Positions 22,913 through 30,270 of a DNA stretch of 34,190 nucleotides are shown here, one piece after another. The stretch's first letter is position 1. Each line of letters opens with the position of its first letter. This stretch comes from a virus, in IMG/VR virus record IMGVR_UViG_3300009130_000084, positions 1-34,190 of that record; one strand, given 5' to 3'. The notes below the pieces were generated by a model that made no database searches, was not told the origin of the DNA, and was given only the letters and a program-made list of their open reading frames with translations. A program made the translations under genes and the position numbers.

Positions 22913-23251
22913 TTATTTGTCTCCGAAATTTATCCTAATGTAGTCGATTACGTTTAGGGCCTGCTCTACACTAAGAAGGTTCTTCCACGGTGGCATCCGC
23001 CCTTTACCTTCAAAAATACTTTGGAGCAATGTACCATCGGGTTGAGCGAGGATAGACTTATCATTCACAAAGTCCGCCCCTAACCCGCCAAGTCCAGTCC
23101 CGTCATAACCATGGCACGACGTACAGTACATTATATAGGTTCGTTCGCCGGGATGCCGTGCGGCATCGTGTTTGGTTACTTCTGTTATTCCCGCATCAGA
23201 CGGGGTGGACTGGGAGCATCCGATTAGGGCGACAAGTATTATCTTTTTCAT
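22913..23251 (-). CDS. c-type cytochrome, predicted lipoprotein
   Basis: A 112-aa protein, taking the ATG at 23251 that has AGGA about 7 nt upstream (the frame also extends to 23284). The N-terminus MKKIILVALIGCSQSTPSDA has a lipobox (LIGC, Cys12), so it should be lipidated and placed in the periplasm. The mature domain has the haem c attachment motif CTSCH (C43, C46, H47), and GRMPPW (M86) supplies the usual axial Met; it ends in the helix LNVIDYIRINF seen in small class I cytochromes. Maturation would need the host cytochrome c assembly system. It could shuttle electrons during infection; the target is unknown. A bacterial origin is likely. Confidence 0.85.
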   Translation of the reverse strand: MKKIILVALIGCSQSTPSDAGITEVTKHDAARHPGERTYIMYCTSCHGYDGTGLGGLGADFVNDKSILAQPDGTLLQSIFEGKGRMPPWKNLLSVEQALNVIDYIRINFGDK

Positions 23252-23267
23252 TTTACTTCCTAGGGGG

Positions 23268-23492
23268 TTATATCTCACATTCACACTCTTTTATTTTGTT
23301 CCGACGATTTCTGACTCTACACAAAGGGCACCGAATATAATGTGAATCACTTTCATAAAACATAGCCCAAAGTCTGGGAACCCTCAACGCTATTCTCCAC
23401 GGTCCAATAAACCACAGGATACAACACCGAGGTATATTAGAATGTCGTCCGCACTCCCAGTGGTATTTTATTTTATTGAGATACGAAAGCAT
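23268..23492 (-). CDS. Small Cys-rich putative zinc protein
   Basis: A 74-aa protein (ATG at 23492; in-frame ATGs at 23498 and 23516 are alternatives). It contains YHWECGRHSNIPRCCILWFI (about 11-30), then YIRCPLCR (about 55-62) and a final CEC. The 'CGR.S.IP.CCI.WF' pattern is, from memory, typical of a small uncharacterised phage/bacterial family with an apparent membrane-seeking Trp-rich segment and a CxxC zinc site. It overlaps the end of the SbcCD-like gene by 20 nt and precedes the cytochrome gene. The Cys and His could bind zinc. Function unknown. Confidence 0.55.
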   Translation of the reverse strand: MLSYLNKIKYHWECGRHSNIPRCCILWFIGPWRIALRVPRLWAMFYESDSHYIRCPLCRVRNRRNKIKECECEI

Positions 23493-26400
23493 ACCCATCT
23501 TGACGCTCAATGTCAATGGTCATATCGGCAATATCTTTGAGACTATCCAAGTGAGTAATCAAAAGCACAGTCTTGTAGTAGCCCTTAATCATTTCCATCA
23601 CTCGCATAAAGCCTTCAAGGTTTTCGGCGTCCAATGCTGTGCCTGGCTCATCCATAATCATAATGTCAGATTTTGGTAGGGTTGAGACGTTGGTTAGGGC
23701 GATGCGGATGGCGATGGCTGCAAGCGTTTTCTCTGCGCCGGAAGCCATCTCTAAAGGTCGTGCTTCGTACTTGGGGTGCTTGATGAAAATATCTAATTTG
23801 TTTTTTTCTGCCTCGAAAAACACCTCAAAGTCGGTGACGTTGGAAAGTACCGTGCTGATTTCCTCGTTGATGAGGGGGAGCATCCGCTTGACCACATCAT
23901 AGCTGATTCCGTTGGGGTGGCAACAACGCATAAATAAGTCGTAGGCCGCATACTCGGTTCGCAGGTCTTCAAGTTCCTGCTTCTTGTCTTCAATATTGGC
24001 AATCTGGGTTTCAATCCCGCCGTGTTGTTTTACAAGGTCGAGCACCTTGGCTTCGCAGATAGCAATGTCGCTCTCCATTTTGAGGGCTTTTTCCTTCAAG
24101 TCGTCCTGCTCTGTGATAAGTCCCTCTCGGTTCTCAATCGCTTCCTTGTTGAGTTCATAGACTTCAATCTTGGTTTTGATGCTTGCCATCTCGTTGGTGA
24201 GAAGATGGAGTTTGTTTTTGGTTTGCGCTAGAAGTAAGTCAAGGTTGGTTGCCTCGGTACAGAGGTCCGCGTATTCCTTATCTCTGTCTTTATAAAGTTG
24301 GTTAGCTGCCTCCAGTGCACTTACATCCAGCCCCTCAAGAGTGGTGAATAATTGAGAGCGGCGGCGTCGCCACACCATCAAAGTCCGGCGCACGTCCGCA
24401 AGAAGTTCCTTAGCCTCGTAAGCGTCCTTAATATATTTACGCAATCCGCAATCAGGACCACAAGGCACCTCTTCCAAGACAGCCAATTTCTTCTCATAGG
24501 TCTCTTTATTACGTTCTTCAAGGACTATTTGACTTTCTAAGGTAGAAAGCTCGTTCTGTATTTCTTCGCAGTGAGTAAGCTTCGTGCGAAGGGAGGTCAC
24601 ATCAGTATCCTCCAGAAGCTTCTTTAAGGTTGCCGCCTGAGATAGTACATCTTTCTTTTGGTTTTTGGTTTGGGCTTCCTTCAAATTAAGGGAGGAGTAT
24701 TCTTGTTTCGCTTTCTCCAAGCGACGAGACTCTTTGGTGATATTGATAATTTCAACTGGGGCTGAAGCAAACTGATCTTCGATCTCTTTAATCCGAAGAT
24801 TAATAGAAGACAAGTCGTTAGTGAAAGTGGTGCACTTCTTTTCTTGCTTCTTTCGCGCCTTATCATTATCGGACAGTTCTTGATGAAGTTGCGTAATATC
24901 TTCCTCAAAAGTATTTCCCTCTAATTTTCTTAACAGGGCACGAGTCTCTATACTGTCATTCTTGGAGGCTCGGAATTTCTTCTCAAACTGGTCAAGGTCT
25001 AAAAATTTGGCGAGGATTTCTTTACGCTTAGTTGAGCCCTCGTTGATAAAAGTCATCGCACCCATTTGACTGGACATGCTCGTCAACAAGAAATCCTCAA
25101 TACTCCCAAAAACTTTACGGATGGCTTTGTCTGTGCCGTTCCGGTCCAGCGAATTCATGCTGGTCTCTTCTTCTGTCGCTGGGTCGTAAATTGTAAATTC
25201 TACATCGGTCTTGGCTTCAAGGGTTTCTTCCCCATGAAGTTTCTTGGTGTATTTCTCTGAGTTCCGTTCGATGATGTAGGTCTTGCCGGCAATCTCGATC
25301 TCGGCTCGTCCGCAACCGGACGGCTTATTCTGGTTGATAATGTTCAGATTCTTACGATTGTTTTTGCTAATTGAATTATATACCGTATAAAGCATACTGT
25401 CAACAACAGAACTCTTGCCTGAGTAGTTCTTTCCGAAGACGCCGACGACGCCATTCAACTTATCAAAATTGATCGTGTTGCCCTCACCGTAATTGAAGAG
25501 GTTGTCCCACTCCAACTTTTTCAAGGACCACTCTACATTGCGGAGTCCAGCATCTTCGCCGTTTACGGTGGAGTCATACTTAGAATTAAGTTGAAATACT
25601 TTTTCTAATGTCTTATCGTCGGGTTCATACTCTTTTAAGTATTCCCGAATTAATCGCTCTTGAACTGCGGGGTCTCGTAGGTTCTCTGTGTTGCCGAGGT
25701 CGTCTACGTTTACGCTGTCTCGTTTTAGTCCCGCTTTATTGACGAATGAAAGGCTTTCAGGCTTGAACCGGCTCTTGGCTATATCCATCACTCGGCGGAT
25801 TTTATCAAGGGAAACCTTGTGATGAGTTACCACACGAAGCCGGGCCCCTTCTGGAATGTTTACTTTGCGAGGGAGATTTCCCTTCTCCGTCATCTCAATC
25901 GTCATAAAGGGCTTGACGTTTTTCACAAGGTGGTGCTCCACCGTGAAGTGAGTCTTGCTTTTAATATCCCAAATCAAGAAGCCCTTGTCGTTTGTTTCGC
26001 CGTGGTTTTGCTGAATGGTAGATCCGCAATAGCGAATCGTTCCGCTCTCGTTTAGGACTTGATTAGTCTTGTGAATGTCGCCGAGCATCGCATAATCAAA
26101 CTTATCAAACACCTTAATGTCGTGGTCGCCGTAGTCCATCACCCACCCAAGGTCGGTTTGACTATTATTAATTGCTCCGTGATAAAGAGCGATGTTGATA
26201 GCCTCTGTGTCTGTCGGGTCTGTCCAATTGGTCTCATCAAAGATTGACAAAACGTTTAGAGTCAGGTCATCTTCTAACTGGACCTCTCCTGAATACTTGT
26301 GTAGGATTAGGCTTGGGTGGTTGAGTGCTTCCACAATCGGAGTGATGGCATCTTGCCGACTACTGTTGCGTAGGTTACCGTCGTGATTGCCCAGGATGAT

Positions 26401-26625
26401 GTGAGTCTCGGCGATGTCAGCCAAGTTCTTTAGGAACTCAGTGGCTAATTCAAAATACTCTGGCGAGAGTTGTGTTTTTGTGTGAGCCAAATCGCCAGTG
26501 TGGACGATATAGTCTACCTTCTGTGCCCGCAGGGTCTTATAAATCTCCTCAAATGCTTTTCTATATTCATAGTGATATTTCAGATTTTTGATATGGGTAT
26601 CCCCGAAATGTGCAATCCGCACCAT
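23473..26625 (-). CDS. Fused Mre11/SbcD nuclease - Rad50/SbcC ATPase (gp47-gp46 fusion)
   Basis: A 1050-aa polypeptide joining two normally separate proteins. Residues 1-220 carry metallophosphoesterase motifs: GDTH (8-11), GDLAHT (44-49), GNHDG (79-83), H149 (YHG) and GDIHKT (182-187). Residues 366-1045 are an SMC-type ATPase: Walker A GKNYSGKS (398-405), coiled coils (about 545-715 and 735-895), ABC signature ASGAEKT (961-967), Walker B DIMIMDE (987-993), D-loop ALDA and H-loop H1025. T4 gp47 and gp46 resect DNA ends for recombination-dependent replication. The hook region is CGPDC (722-726), so three rather than the usual two residues separate the Cys. AAGGAG lies 8 nt before the ATG. Confidence 0.93.
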   Translation of the reverse strand: MVRIAHFGDTHIKNLKYHYEYRKAFEEIYKTLRAQKVDYIVHTGDLAHTKTQLSPEYFELATEFLKNLADIAETHIILGNHDGNLRNSSRQDAITPIVEALNHPSLILHKYSGEVQLEDDLTLNVLSIFDETNWTDPTDTEAINIALYHGAINNSQTDLGWVMDYGDHDIKVFDKFDYAMLGDIHKTNQVLNESGTIRYCGSTIQQNHGETNDKGFLIWDIKSKTHFTVEHHLVKNVKPFMTIEMTEKGNLPRKVNIPEGARLRVVTHHKVSLDKIRRVMDIAKSRFKPESLSFVNKAGLKRDSVNVDDLGNTENLRDPAVQERLIREYLKEYEPDDKTLEKVFQLNSKYDSTVNGEDAGLRNVEWSLKKLEWDNLFNYGEGNTINFDKLNGVVGVFGKNYSGKSSVVDSMLYTVYNSISKNNRKNLNIINQNKPSGCGRAEIEIAGKTYIIERNSEKYTKKLHGEETLEAKTDVEFTIYDPATEEETSMNSLDRNGTDKAIRKVFGSIEDFLLTSMSSQMGAMTFINEGSTKRKEILAKFLDLDQFEKKFRASKNDSIETRALLRKLEGNTFEEDITQLHQELSDNDKARKKQEKKCTTFTNDLSSINLRIKEIEDQFASAPVEIINITKESRRLEKAKQEYSSLNLKEAQTKNQKKDVLSQAATLKKLLEDTDVTSLRTKLTHCEEIQNELSTLESQIVLEERNKETYEKKLAVLEEVPCGPDCGLRKYIKDAYEAKELLADVRRTLMVWRRRRSQLFTTLEGLDVSALEAANQLYKDRDKEYADLCTEATNLDLLLAQTKNKLHLLTNEMASIKTKIEVYELNKEAIENREGLITEQDDLKEKALKMESDIAICEAKVLDLVKQHGGIETQIANIEDKKQELEDLRTEYAAYDLFMRCCHPNGISYDVVKRMLPLINEEISTVLSNVTDFEVFFEAEKNKLDIFIKHPKYEARPLEMASGAEKTLAAIAIRIALTNVSTLPKSDIMIMDEPGTALDAENLEGFMRVMEMIKGYYKTVLLITHLDSLKDIADMTIDIERQDGYAFVSQ

Positions 26626-26653
26626 AAGCGCACTCCTTCTATCAGTGTGCCTT

Positions 26654-26662
26654 AGTATAACA
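26654..26662 (-). promoter_or_regulatory. Candidate extended -10 promoter (TGTTATACT) for the recombination nuclease
   Basis: The coding strand reads TGTTATACT followed by AAG, 28 nt upstream of the SbcCD-like ATG and within the 54-nt gap. TGn before TATACT fits an extended -10 for a host-type sigma70 promoter; no good -35 was found. TTATACTAAG recurs exactly at 13925-13934. Confidence 0.35.
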
Positions 26663-26679
26663 GGTAATGTTTAGGGTGT

Positions 26680-27000
26680 TTAGTCCTTGTAATCGTCTAG
26701 GAAGCCAGGGGCAGCTAGCATTGCATACTCATATCCACCACGGATAAAATCCGGATGCTCTTTGGCTTTTTCTTTGGCCTCTTCTCTACTTGATGCCATC
26801 ACATGAACTCTAGTGCTCTCGATTGTATTTCGCCCGACATCTTTACCAATCTTAACTTCATACTCTTCTTTGGGTTTCTTTGACCCATAACTTGAGCCCC
26901 GTACATTAGAAGAAGGATGTCCTCCCGAAGTGTAGCCGGCGAATATCTCGTTAAGCTCTTCTTTGATTATCTTTCGTAGTTGAGACTTGGTGATTTTCAT
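26680..27000 (-). CDS. MKIS-type N-terminal peptide protein, function unknown
   Basis: A 106-aa protein starting MKITKSQLRKIIKEELNEIF, the clearest form of the recurrent MKIS peptide; E-E-L-N-E lies at about 14-18. A Gly/Ser-rich linker (GYTSGGHPSSNVRGSSYGSK) follows, then a small mixed alpha/beta domain (EYEVKIGKDVGRNTIESTRV; SSREEAKEKAKEHP) and a final segment RGGYEYAMLAAPGFLDDYKD. It overlaps the preceding gene by 4 nt (ATGA), with AGGAGAGGG upstream. Peptide, linker, domain is what an exported or packaged cargo protein would look like. Confidence 0.65.
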   Translation of the reverse strand: MKITKSQLRKIIKEELNEIFAGYTSGGHPSSNVRGSSYGSKKPKEEYEVKIGKDVGRNTIESTRVHVMASSREEAKEKAKEHPDFIRGGYEYAMLAAPGFLDDYKD

Positions 27001-27932
27001 GAGCTTAAACCCTCTCCTATATGTGTAAGTGCCGGACTTGCAATTAACCGCTGAAGGATTTCTTCTACAATATTATCAGAGCGGTTGCCCGGTCTGTTTT
27101 GTTTTCTGCTTGCGCTCGCCATCTGACGCTTGGCTTTGCGTTTCTTTTCTGCGCCGGCGGCAGGGCGTCTGGCTGGACGTTTCGATGCGCGTTCTTTAGC
27201 TTGAGCAGCTAAGCGCGCCTGTCTGTTGGGTCCAGGTTTTACCGAAGCCAATACTTTATCCCCTTCGTTTTTGAGTATTTCAACTTGTTGGGTGCGGTAA
27301 GCACGGGCTTCGGGAGATTTGGAAGTAGACTTTTGGAAGAAGTCGTATATAGCCATTAGATCTGCCGATTTTCCACTCCCAGCAAATTGAGTATCACCCC
27401 CTTCCGCACTTCCAGCGTGGGCTTTAATTTTGGCATGAGCCCATTTTTCGAGGGCTTTTTTGAGATTGCCTGCGCGGCCCCGAGGGTCTTGAGTTATTTT
27501 TCCGGCACGGTCAACATAATACCTGAGTTGTTCAGGATTGCCCAGTACTTCTAAGTTGCTATCCAACGCACTCACTATTCCTAAATAAACCAAAGCAGCT
27601 TCGCGATTATTATTGGGGAGATCCGCAACGTAATTGGCGGCAATCTTTTTGGCTAAGCGTTGTGCCTCGGCGTCATCTTTTGGAGGAAAACCAGCAGTCG
27701 GTGCCTGGTTAAGCGCATCATAATCAATTATAAAAGATGCCAACTCTTCGCGGGCTTCCGCTGCTTCGCCAGATTTGGCACCTTTATTTTGTTGAGCCAG
27801 TTGACGAAGACGGGCAGCTTCCTCTTTCCCAAAACACTGTTCGGGTGTATAACAGGGGACGTTTCGCTCGTTTAAAGTTTGCGTGATCGAGACCTGAATT
27901 AGTTCACGAAGGTGAGATTTCGTGAGTTTCAT
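26997..27932 (-). CDS. MKIS-type protein with basic, DNA-binding-like C-terminal region
   Basis: A 311-aa protein starting MKLTKSHLRELIQVSITQTL, a diverged MKIS peptide; L-N-E at about 20-22 could be a processing site. The middle (about 45-200) is helical and polar. Residues about 235-290 are extremely basic and Ala-rich (for example KRPARRPAAGAEKKRKAKRQ), resembling a histone H1-like tail. A basic internal protein that helps compact or neutralise packaged DNA is inferred. The protein ends in a predicted helix (IVEEILQRLIASPALTHIGE). C27 and C33 lie within a few residues of each other. It abuts the next gene upstream (2 nt). Confidence 0.6.
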   Translation of the reverse strand: MKLTKSHLRELIQVSITQTLNERNVPCYTPEQCFGKEEAARLRQLAQQNKGAKSGEAAEAREELASFIIDYDALNQAPTAGFPPKDDAEAQRLAKKIAANYVADLPNNNREAALVYLGIVSALDSNLEVLGNPEQLRYYVDRAGKITQDPRGRAGNLKKALEKWAHAKIKAHAGSAEGGDTQFAGSGKSADLMAIYDFFQKSTSKSPEARAYRTQQVEILKNEGDKVLASVKPGPNRQARLAAQAKERASKRPARRPAAGAEKKRKAKRQMASASRKQNRPGNRSDNIVEEILQRLIASPALTHIGEGLSS

Positions 27933-27934
27933 GG

Positions 27935-28267
27935 CTAGTCTTTGCCTGGTTTTGCCGATGCCTCTGTGGTTTCGATGCTGGGATATTTCGATTTCACGTG
28001 CCTTTGAACCGTCTTAACTAAACTGGAGAGGCTTCCCTCATACCACTTCGGAACGGATGAATACTGACTGGCACGTGCGAGAGCGTTGCGTGCTTGAGAC
28101 TCGCTATTGATTGGGAAATGATCCTTATCATCTTTTACTTTGGAGCTTTCAGCGGAAAATACTACATCACCGCGGTTGCGTACCTTAGCGTCCGGATCCT
28201 TCTTTTCCGAAAGGCGAGAAACCTCTTCTTGAACGAGTTGGCGTAGATAGGAGCGGTTGAGTTTCAT
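27935..28267 (-). CDS. MKIS-type N-terminal peptide protein with DUF6582-like domain
   Basis: A 110-aa protein starting MKLNRSYLRQLVQEEVSRLS; R-L-S-E precedes KKD (about 18-24). The domain contains SSKVKDDKDHFPINSESQAR (about 41-60), NALARASQYSSVPKWYEGSL and a last helix (LVKTVQRHVKSKYP). From memory, this 'kvKdgkDHFPi.te.qArnALaRv.qy...P.Wy.GsL..l...V...V..kyP' layout matches a small uncharacterised family (DUF6582-like) often inside larger phage proteins. Here it stands alone behind the peptide. Basic at the C-terminus; no catalytic role known. Confidence 0.65.
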   Translation of the reverse strand: MKLNRSYLRQLVQEEVSRLSEKKDPDAKVRNRGDVVFSAESSKVKDDKDHFPINSESQARNALARASQYSSVPKWYEGSLSSLVKTVQRHVKSKYPSIETTEASAKPGKD

Positions 28268-28276
28268 AGTATTGCC

Positions 28277-28489
28277 CTAGTCTTCGTCACGATCTTCGTG
28301 CCGGTCTTCGGCGCGGTCATGCTGATGCTTTAAGTAATCGATATGGCGATTCATCTCTCGGCGAATATCTTCAAGATGATCAACATCCATGTCATCATGC
28401 CTTTCCTCGTCATGAAAAGTGTCCTCTTTCATGACTTTGGTCAGTTCCTCGCGAATAACTTGTAATAGTTTAGATTTAGAGATTTTCAT
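28277..28489 (-). CDS. Small MKIS-type protein with charged His/Asp-rich body
   Basis: A 70-aa protein, taking the ATG at 28489. A longer frame to 28738 exists but runs through the upstream gene and would bury the MKIS peptide. The start MKISKSKLLQVIREELTKVM is almost identical to the next gene's peptide, at DNA level too; V-M-K-E is followed by D. The body is extremely polar (FHDEERHDDMDVDHLEDIRR; HIDYLKHQHDRAEDRHEDRD), one charged helix with about ten His, which could bind metal. It may act as a packaged peptide or spacer. GGTGG lies shortly upstream. Confidence 0.6.
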   Translation of the reverse strand: MKISKSKLLQVIREELTKVMKEDTFHDEERHDDMDVDHLEDIRREMNRHIDYLKHQHDRAEDRHEDRDED

Positions 28490-28493
28490 ATTA

Positions 28494-28913
28494 TTACCAC
28501 CCGTAGCCGCCTTGTCCACGAGCTTTCCTTGCGTACCACTCCCTATCGCCGGCTTTCTGTTGAGAGATTCTTTTACTCCCAATAGCTGTGCCGCCGCCGG
28601 GGATGCGGCTGTCCCTCGAACTCGTTGGGTTGCTCCATCGTGCAGGTCCGGATGATCCGTATCCTCTAGGATTGACGCCACTTGTAGAGTCGCCCAGTCG
28701 AGCAGCCTCTTCATCCGTATCCGGACGTTCGCCTTCAAGTTCGTCGTGACCGGCTTCCTTCAGAAGCTTATTAAGAGCACGGCGGTTTTGGCGAGCATAG
28801 CGCCAGAGCGAATCGATGTTCTTGTCTTCGCGTTCATCGGCTGACTCCTCCGCAAGAACAGCGGTAAGTTCTTCTTTGATGACCTGAATCAGTTTAGATT
28901 TAGAGATTTTCAT
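28494..28913 (-). CDS. MKIS-type N-terminal peptide protein, disordered Gly/Arg-rich body
   Basis: A 139-aa protein starting MKISKSKLIQVIKEELTAVL; V-L-A-E precedes ESADE (about 19-27), a possible processing boundary. A helical region (SLWRYARQNRRALNKLLKEA) is followed by a Gly/Ser/Arg/Pro-rich, disordered part (GVNPRGYGSSGPARWSNPTS) and a C-terminal KARGQGGYGW. The Arg/Gly/Tyr composition resembles nucleic-acid-binding low-complexity tails. It has a strong GGAGGG site and an ACTATTTATA element 23 nt upstream, so it may head a transcript covering the MKIS genes. Confidence 0.6.
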   Translation of the reverse strand: MKISKSKLIQVIKEELTAVLAEESADEREDKNIDSLWRYARQNRRALNKLLKEAGHDELEGERPDTDEEAARLGDSTSGVNPRGYGSSGPARWSNPTSSRDSRIPGGGTAIGSKRISQQKAGDREWYARKARGQGGYGW

Positions 28914-28935
28914 TCGTTTAACCCTCCGAGGTTAA

Positions 28936-28945
28936 TATAAATAGT
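28936..28945 (-). promoter_or_regulatory. ACTATTTATA element heading the MKIS gene run
   Basis: The coding strand reads an exact ACTATTTATA, 22 nt before the ATG at 28913, in the 34-nt gap after the M50 protease gene. Its position before five consecutive MKIS-type genes suggests a transcription start for that run. Confidence 0.5.
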
Positions 28946-28947
28946 CA

Positions 28948-29751
28948 TTAAATCCCCGCAAGTCTCAAAACATCTGATGTTATTGCTAAAACGAAGATTC
29001 CGAGCACCATAACGGCACCAATAATATTTAGTACGTTGCGAGTCTTTACAGCCAATTTTTTCCGTCTTATTCCTTCGACTACAGAAATGCCGATATGTCC
29101 ACCATCTAATACTGGGATTGGTAGTAAGTTAATTACACCGAGATTGATGGAGAAAAAGGCAATCCAATCTATTAAGAATCCCCAGTCTCCTGTGTCTGCG
29201 CTGCGTTTTCTTGCTTGTTCCGTAAATTCATAAACGGCTACAGGTCCGCCCACTTCTTTAATAGACATAGGCTCTTTGCGAGGCATTGTTGCGGCTTCCC
29301 AAATGCTGCTATACATCTTCACCGATATTTTATGAGAGTAGCCAGCCGCTTCCATTACGCCGATGCGGTGGGGGATAGCTCCCTCTGGCACATAAACATC
29401 AGGGTATGGCTGCCCGACCAAGAGCATAAAATATAATGGCCACGGCAACAACAAATTAAACACCGGACCCATCACCGCTATGAAGGCTCGCTTCCATGCC
29501 GACACCGACCAAAAAGATTCGGGGTCATTTTTCTTGTTGTGATAATCATCTTCGCCACGAGGTTTGATGTAGCCGCCAAGAGGTATGAGCGACAAACGCC
29601 ACTCAGTTCCCCATAGTTTCTTCTTAAGGAGGACTTTCCCGAACCCTATTGAAAAACTATCAACGGCGACGCCCATTGCTCGGGCTGCGACATAATGTCC
29701 CAGTTCATGAACAAAAATTACTAAAACAATTATTCCAAGAAAGGTAAGCAT
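28948..29751 (-). CDS. M50 / site-2-type intramembrane metalloprotease
   Basis: A 267-aa membrane protease; the ATG at 29751 has GGAGG about 8 nt upstream (a TTG at 29769 is possible). The zinc motif HELGH (H15, E16, H19) lies in the first TM helix and the third ligand motif NLLPIPVLDGG (N208-G218, D216) in a later one; AVMGPVFNLLLPWPLYFMLL is another TM. E. coli RseP (about 450 aa) has two PDZ domains; here only about 40 residues (YPDVYVPEGAIPHRIGVM) lie in that place. Cellular S2P enzymes cut membrane-bound anti-sigma factors or signal-peptide remnants. A role in altering the host envelope stress response or maturing phage membrane proteins is inference. Confidence 0.88.
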   Translation of the reverse strand: MLTFLGIIVLVIFVHELGHYVAARAMGVAVDSFSIGFGKVLLKKKLWGTEWRLSLIPLGGYIKPRGEDDYHNKKNDPESFWSVSAWKRAFIAVMGPVFNLLLPWPLYFMLLVGQPYPDVYVPEGAIPHRIGVMEAAGYSHKISVKMYSSIWEAATMPRKEPMSIKEVGGPVAVYEFTEQARKRSADTGDWGFLIDWIAFFSINLGVINLLPIPVLDGGHIGISVVEGIRRKKLAVKTRNVLNIIGAVMVLGIFVLAITSDVLRLAGI

Positions 29752-30236
29752 AGGTTGCCCTCCTGACAAACGTTTGTGGATTGTGGCATGTGGTGTGGGA
29801 GTTGGTAATCCCTGAATAATATATTAGGACCCTTGGACCAGGCATCGTCTTCTTCGAATATTTTACACCTTTCGGCGGCTCTTCTTTGGGCGTCCATCGG
29901 AGTCCAGAGTTGCAGGTAGTTGTGTATCTTTTTATTTTCTTCCCGCAGTTTTTGCATCTCCGTGCTCTGGGCTTTAATGGTAGTCTCTAGGCTGTAGATT
30001 GCTTGACTGGCAGCCTTTTCCAGCCGTTCCTCTATATGGCTCTCATTCACGACATACAAAAGGAGACCCATAAAAATAGTACAAACAACAGCCGCCACGA
30101 CCGAAGTCCAAACGACTGCTGAAAGATAGTTAGTCTTAATCTTGGTAGCAGGCGGAGTGCTATAGTCCTGCGTGTATTGGACAGAGTTCCGTGCGTTTTC
30201 TCTGATTCTGTGGAATGCGTCCCTTTCTCGGCTCAT
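29730..30236 (-). CDS. Single-TM coiled-coil membrane protein
   Basis: A 168-aa protein with a cytosolic basic N-terminus of about 40 residues, one TM helix (VVWTSVVAAVVCTIFMGLLL, about 41-60), a coiled coil (EERLEKAASQAIYSLETTIK; AQSTEMQKLREENKKIHNYL) and a C-terminal region with three Cys (about 123, 157, 162) that would be periplasmic and could form a disulfide. The topology is spanin-like, but the globular Cys-containing end is unusual for spanins. The gene overlaps the protease start by 22 nt, so the two are probably coupled and could be substrate or partner. There is no visible SD; an ACTATTTACT box sits 2 nt before the ATG. Confidence 0.6.
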   Translation of the reverse strand: MSRERDAFHRIRENARNSVQYTQDYSTPPATKIKTNYLSAVVWTSVVAAVVCTIFMGLLLYVVNESHIEERLEKAASQAIYSLETTIKAQSTEMQKLREENKKIHNYLQLWTPMDAQRRAAERCKIFEEDDAWSKGPNILFRDYQLPHHMPQSTNVCQEGNLCLPFLE

Positions 30237-30238
30237 AA

Positions 30239-30248
30239 AGTAAATAGT
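30239..30248 (-). promoter_or_regulatory. ACTATTTATA-type element abutting a start codon (ACTATTTACT)
   Basis: The coding strand reads ACTATTTACT, ending 2 nt before the ATG of the TM/coiled-coil gene. If it worked like a -10, transcription would start inside the gene, so either the message is leaderless, the real start lies elsewhere, or this copy is not a promoter. Confidence 0.25.
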
Positions 30249-30270
30249 TTGCGAAAGGTGTTTTAGTTTT

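Noticed and set aside
22913-23251. Cytochrome lipoprotein as an outer-membrane spanin (o-spanin)
   Set aside because: The lipobox fits an o-spanin, but the haem motif, axial Met and folded length match a cytochrome c domain.
28490-28738. Extended start of the small His/Asp-rich gene at 28738
   Set aside because: The extension overlaps another well-supported gene in a different frame. The internal ATG at 28489 restores a complete MKIS peptide nearly identical to its neighbour.
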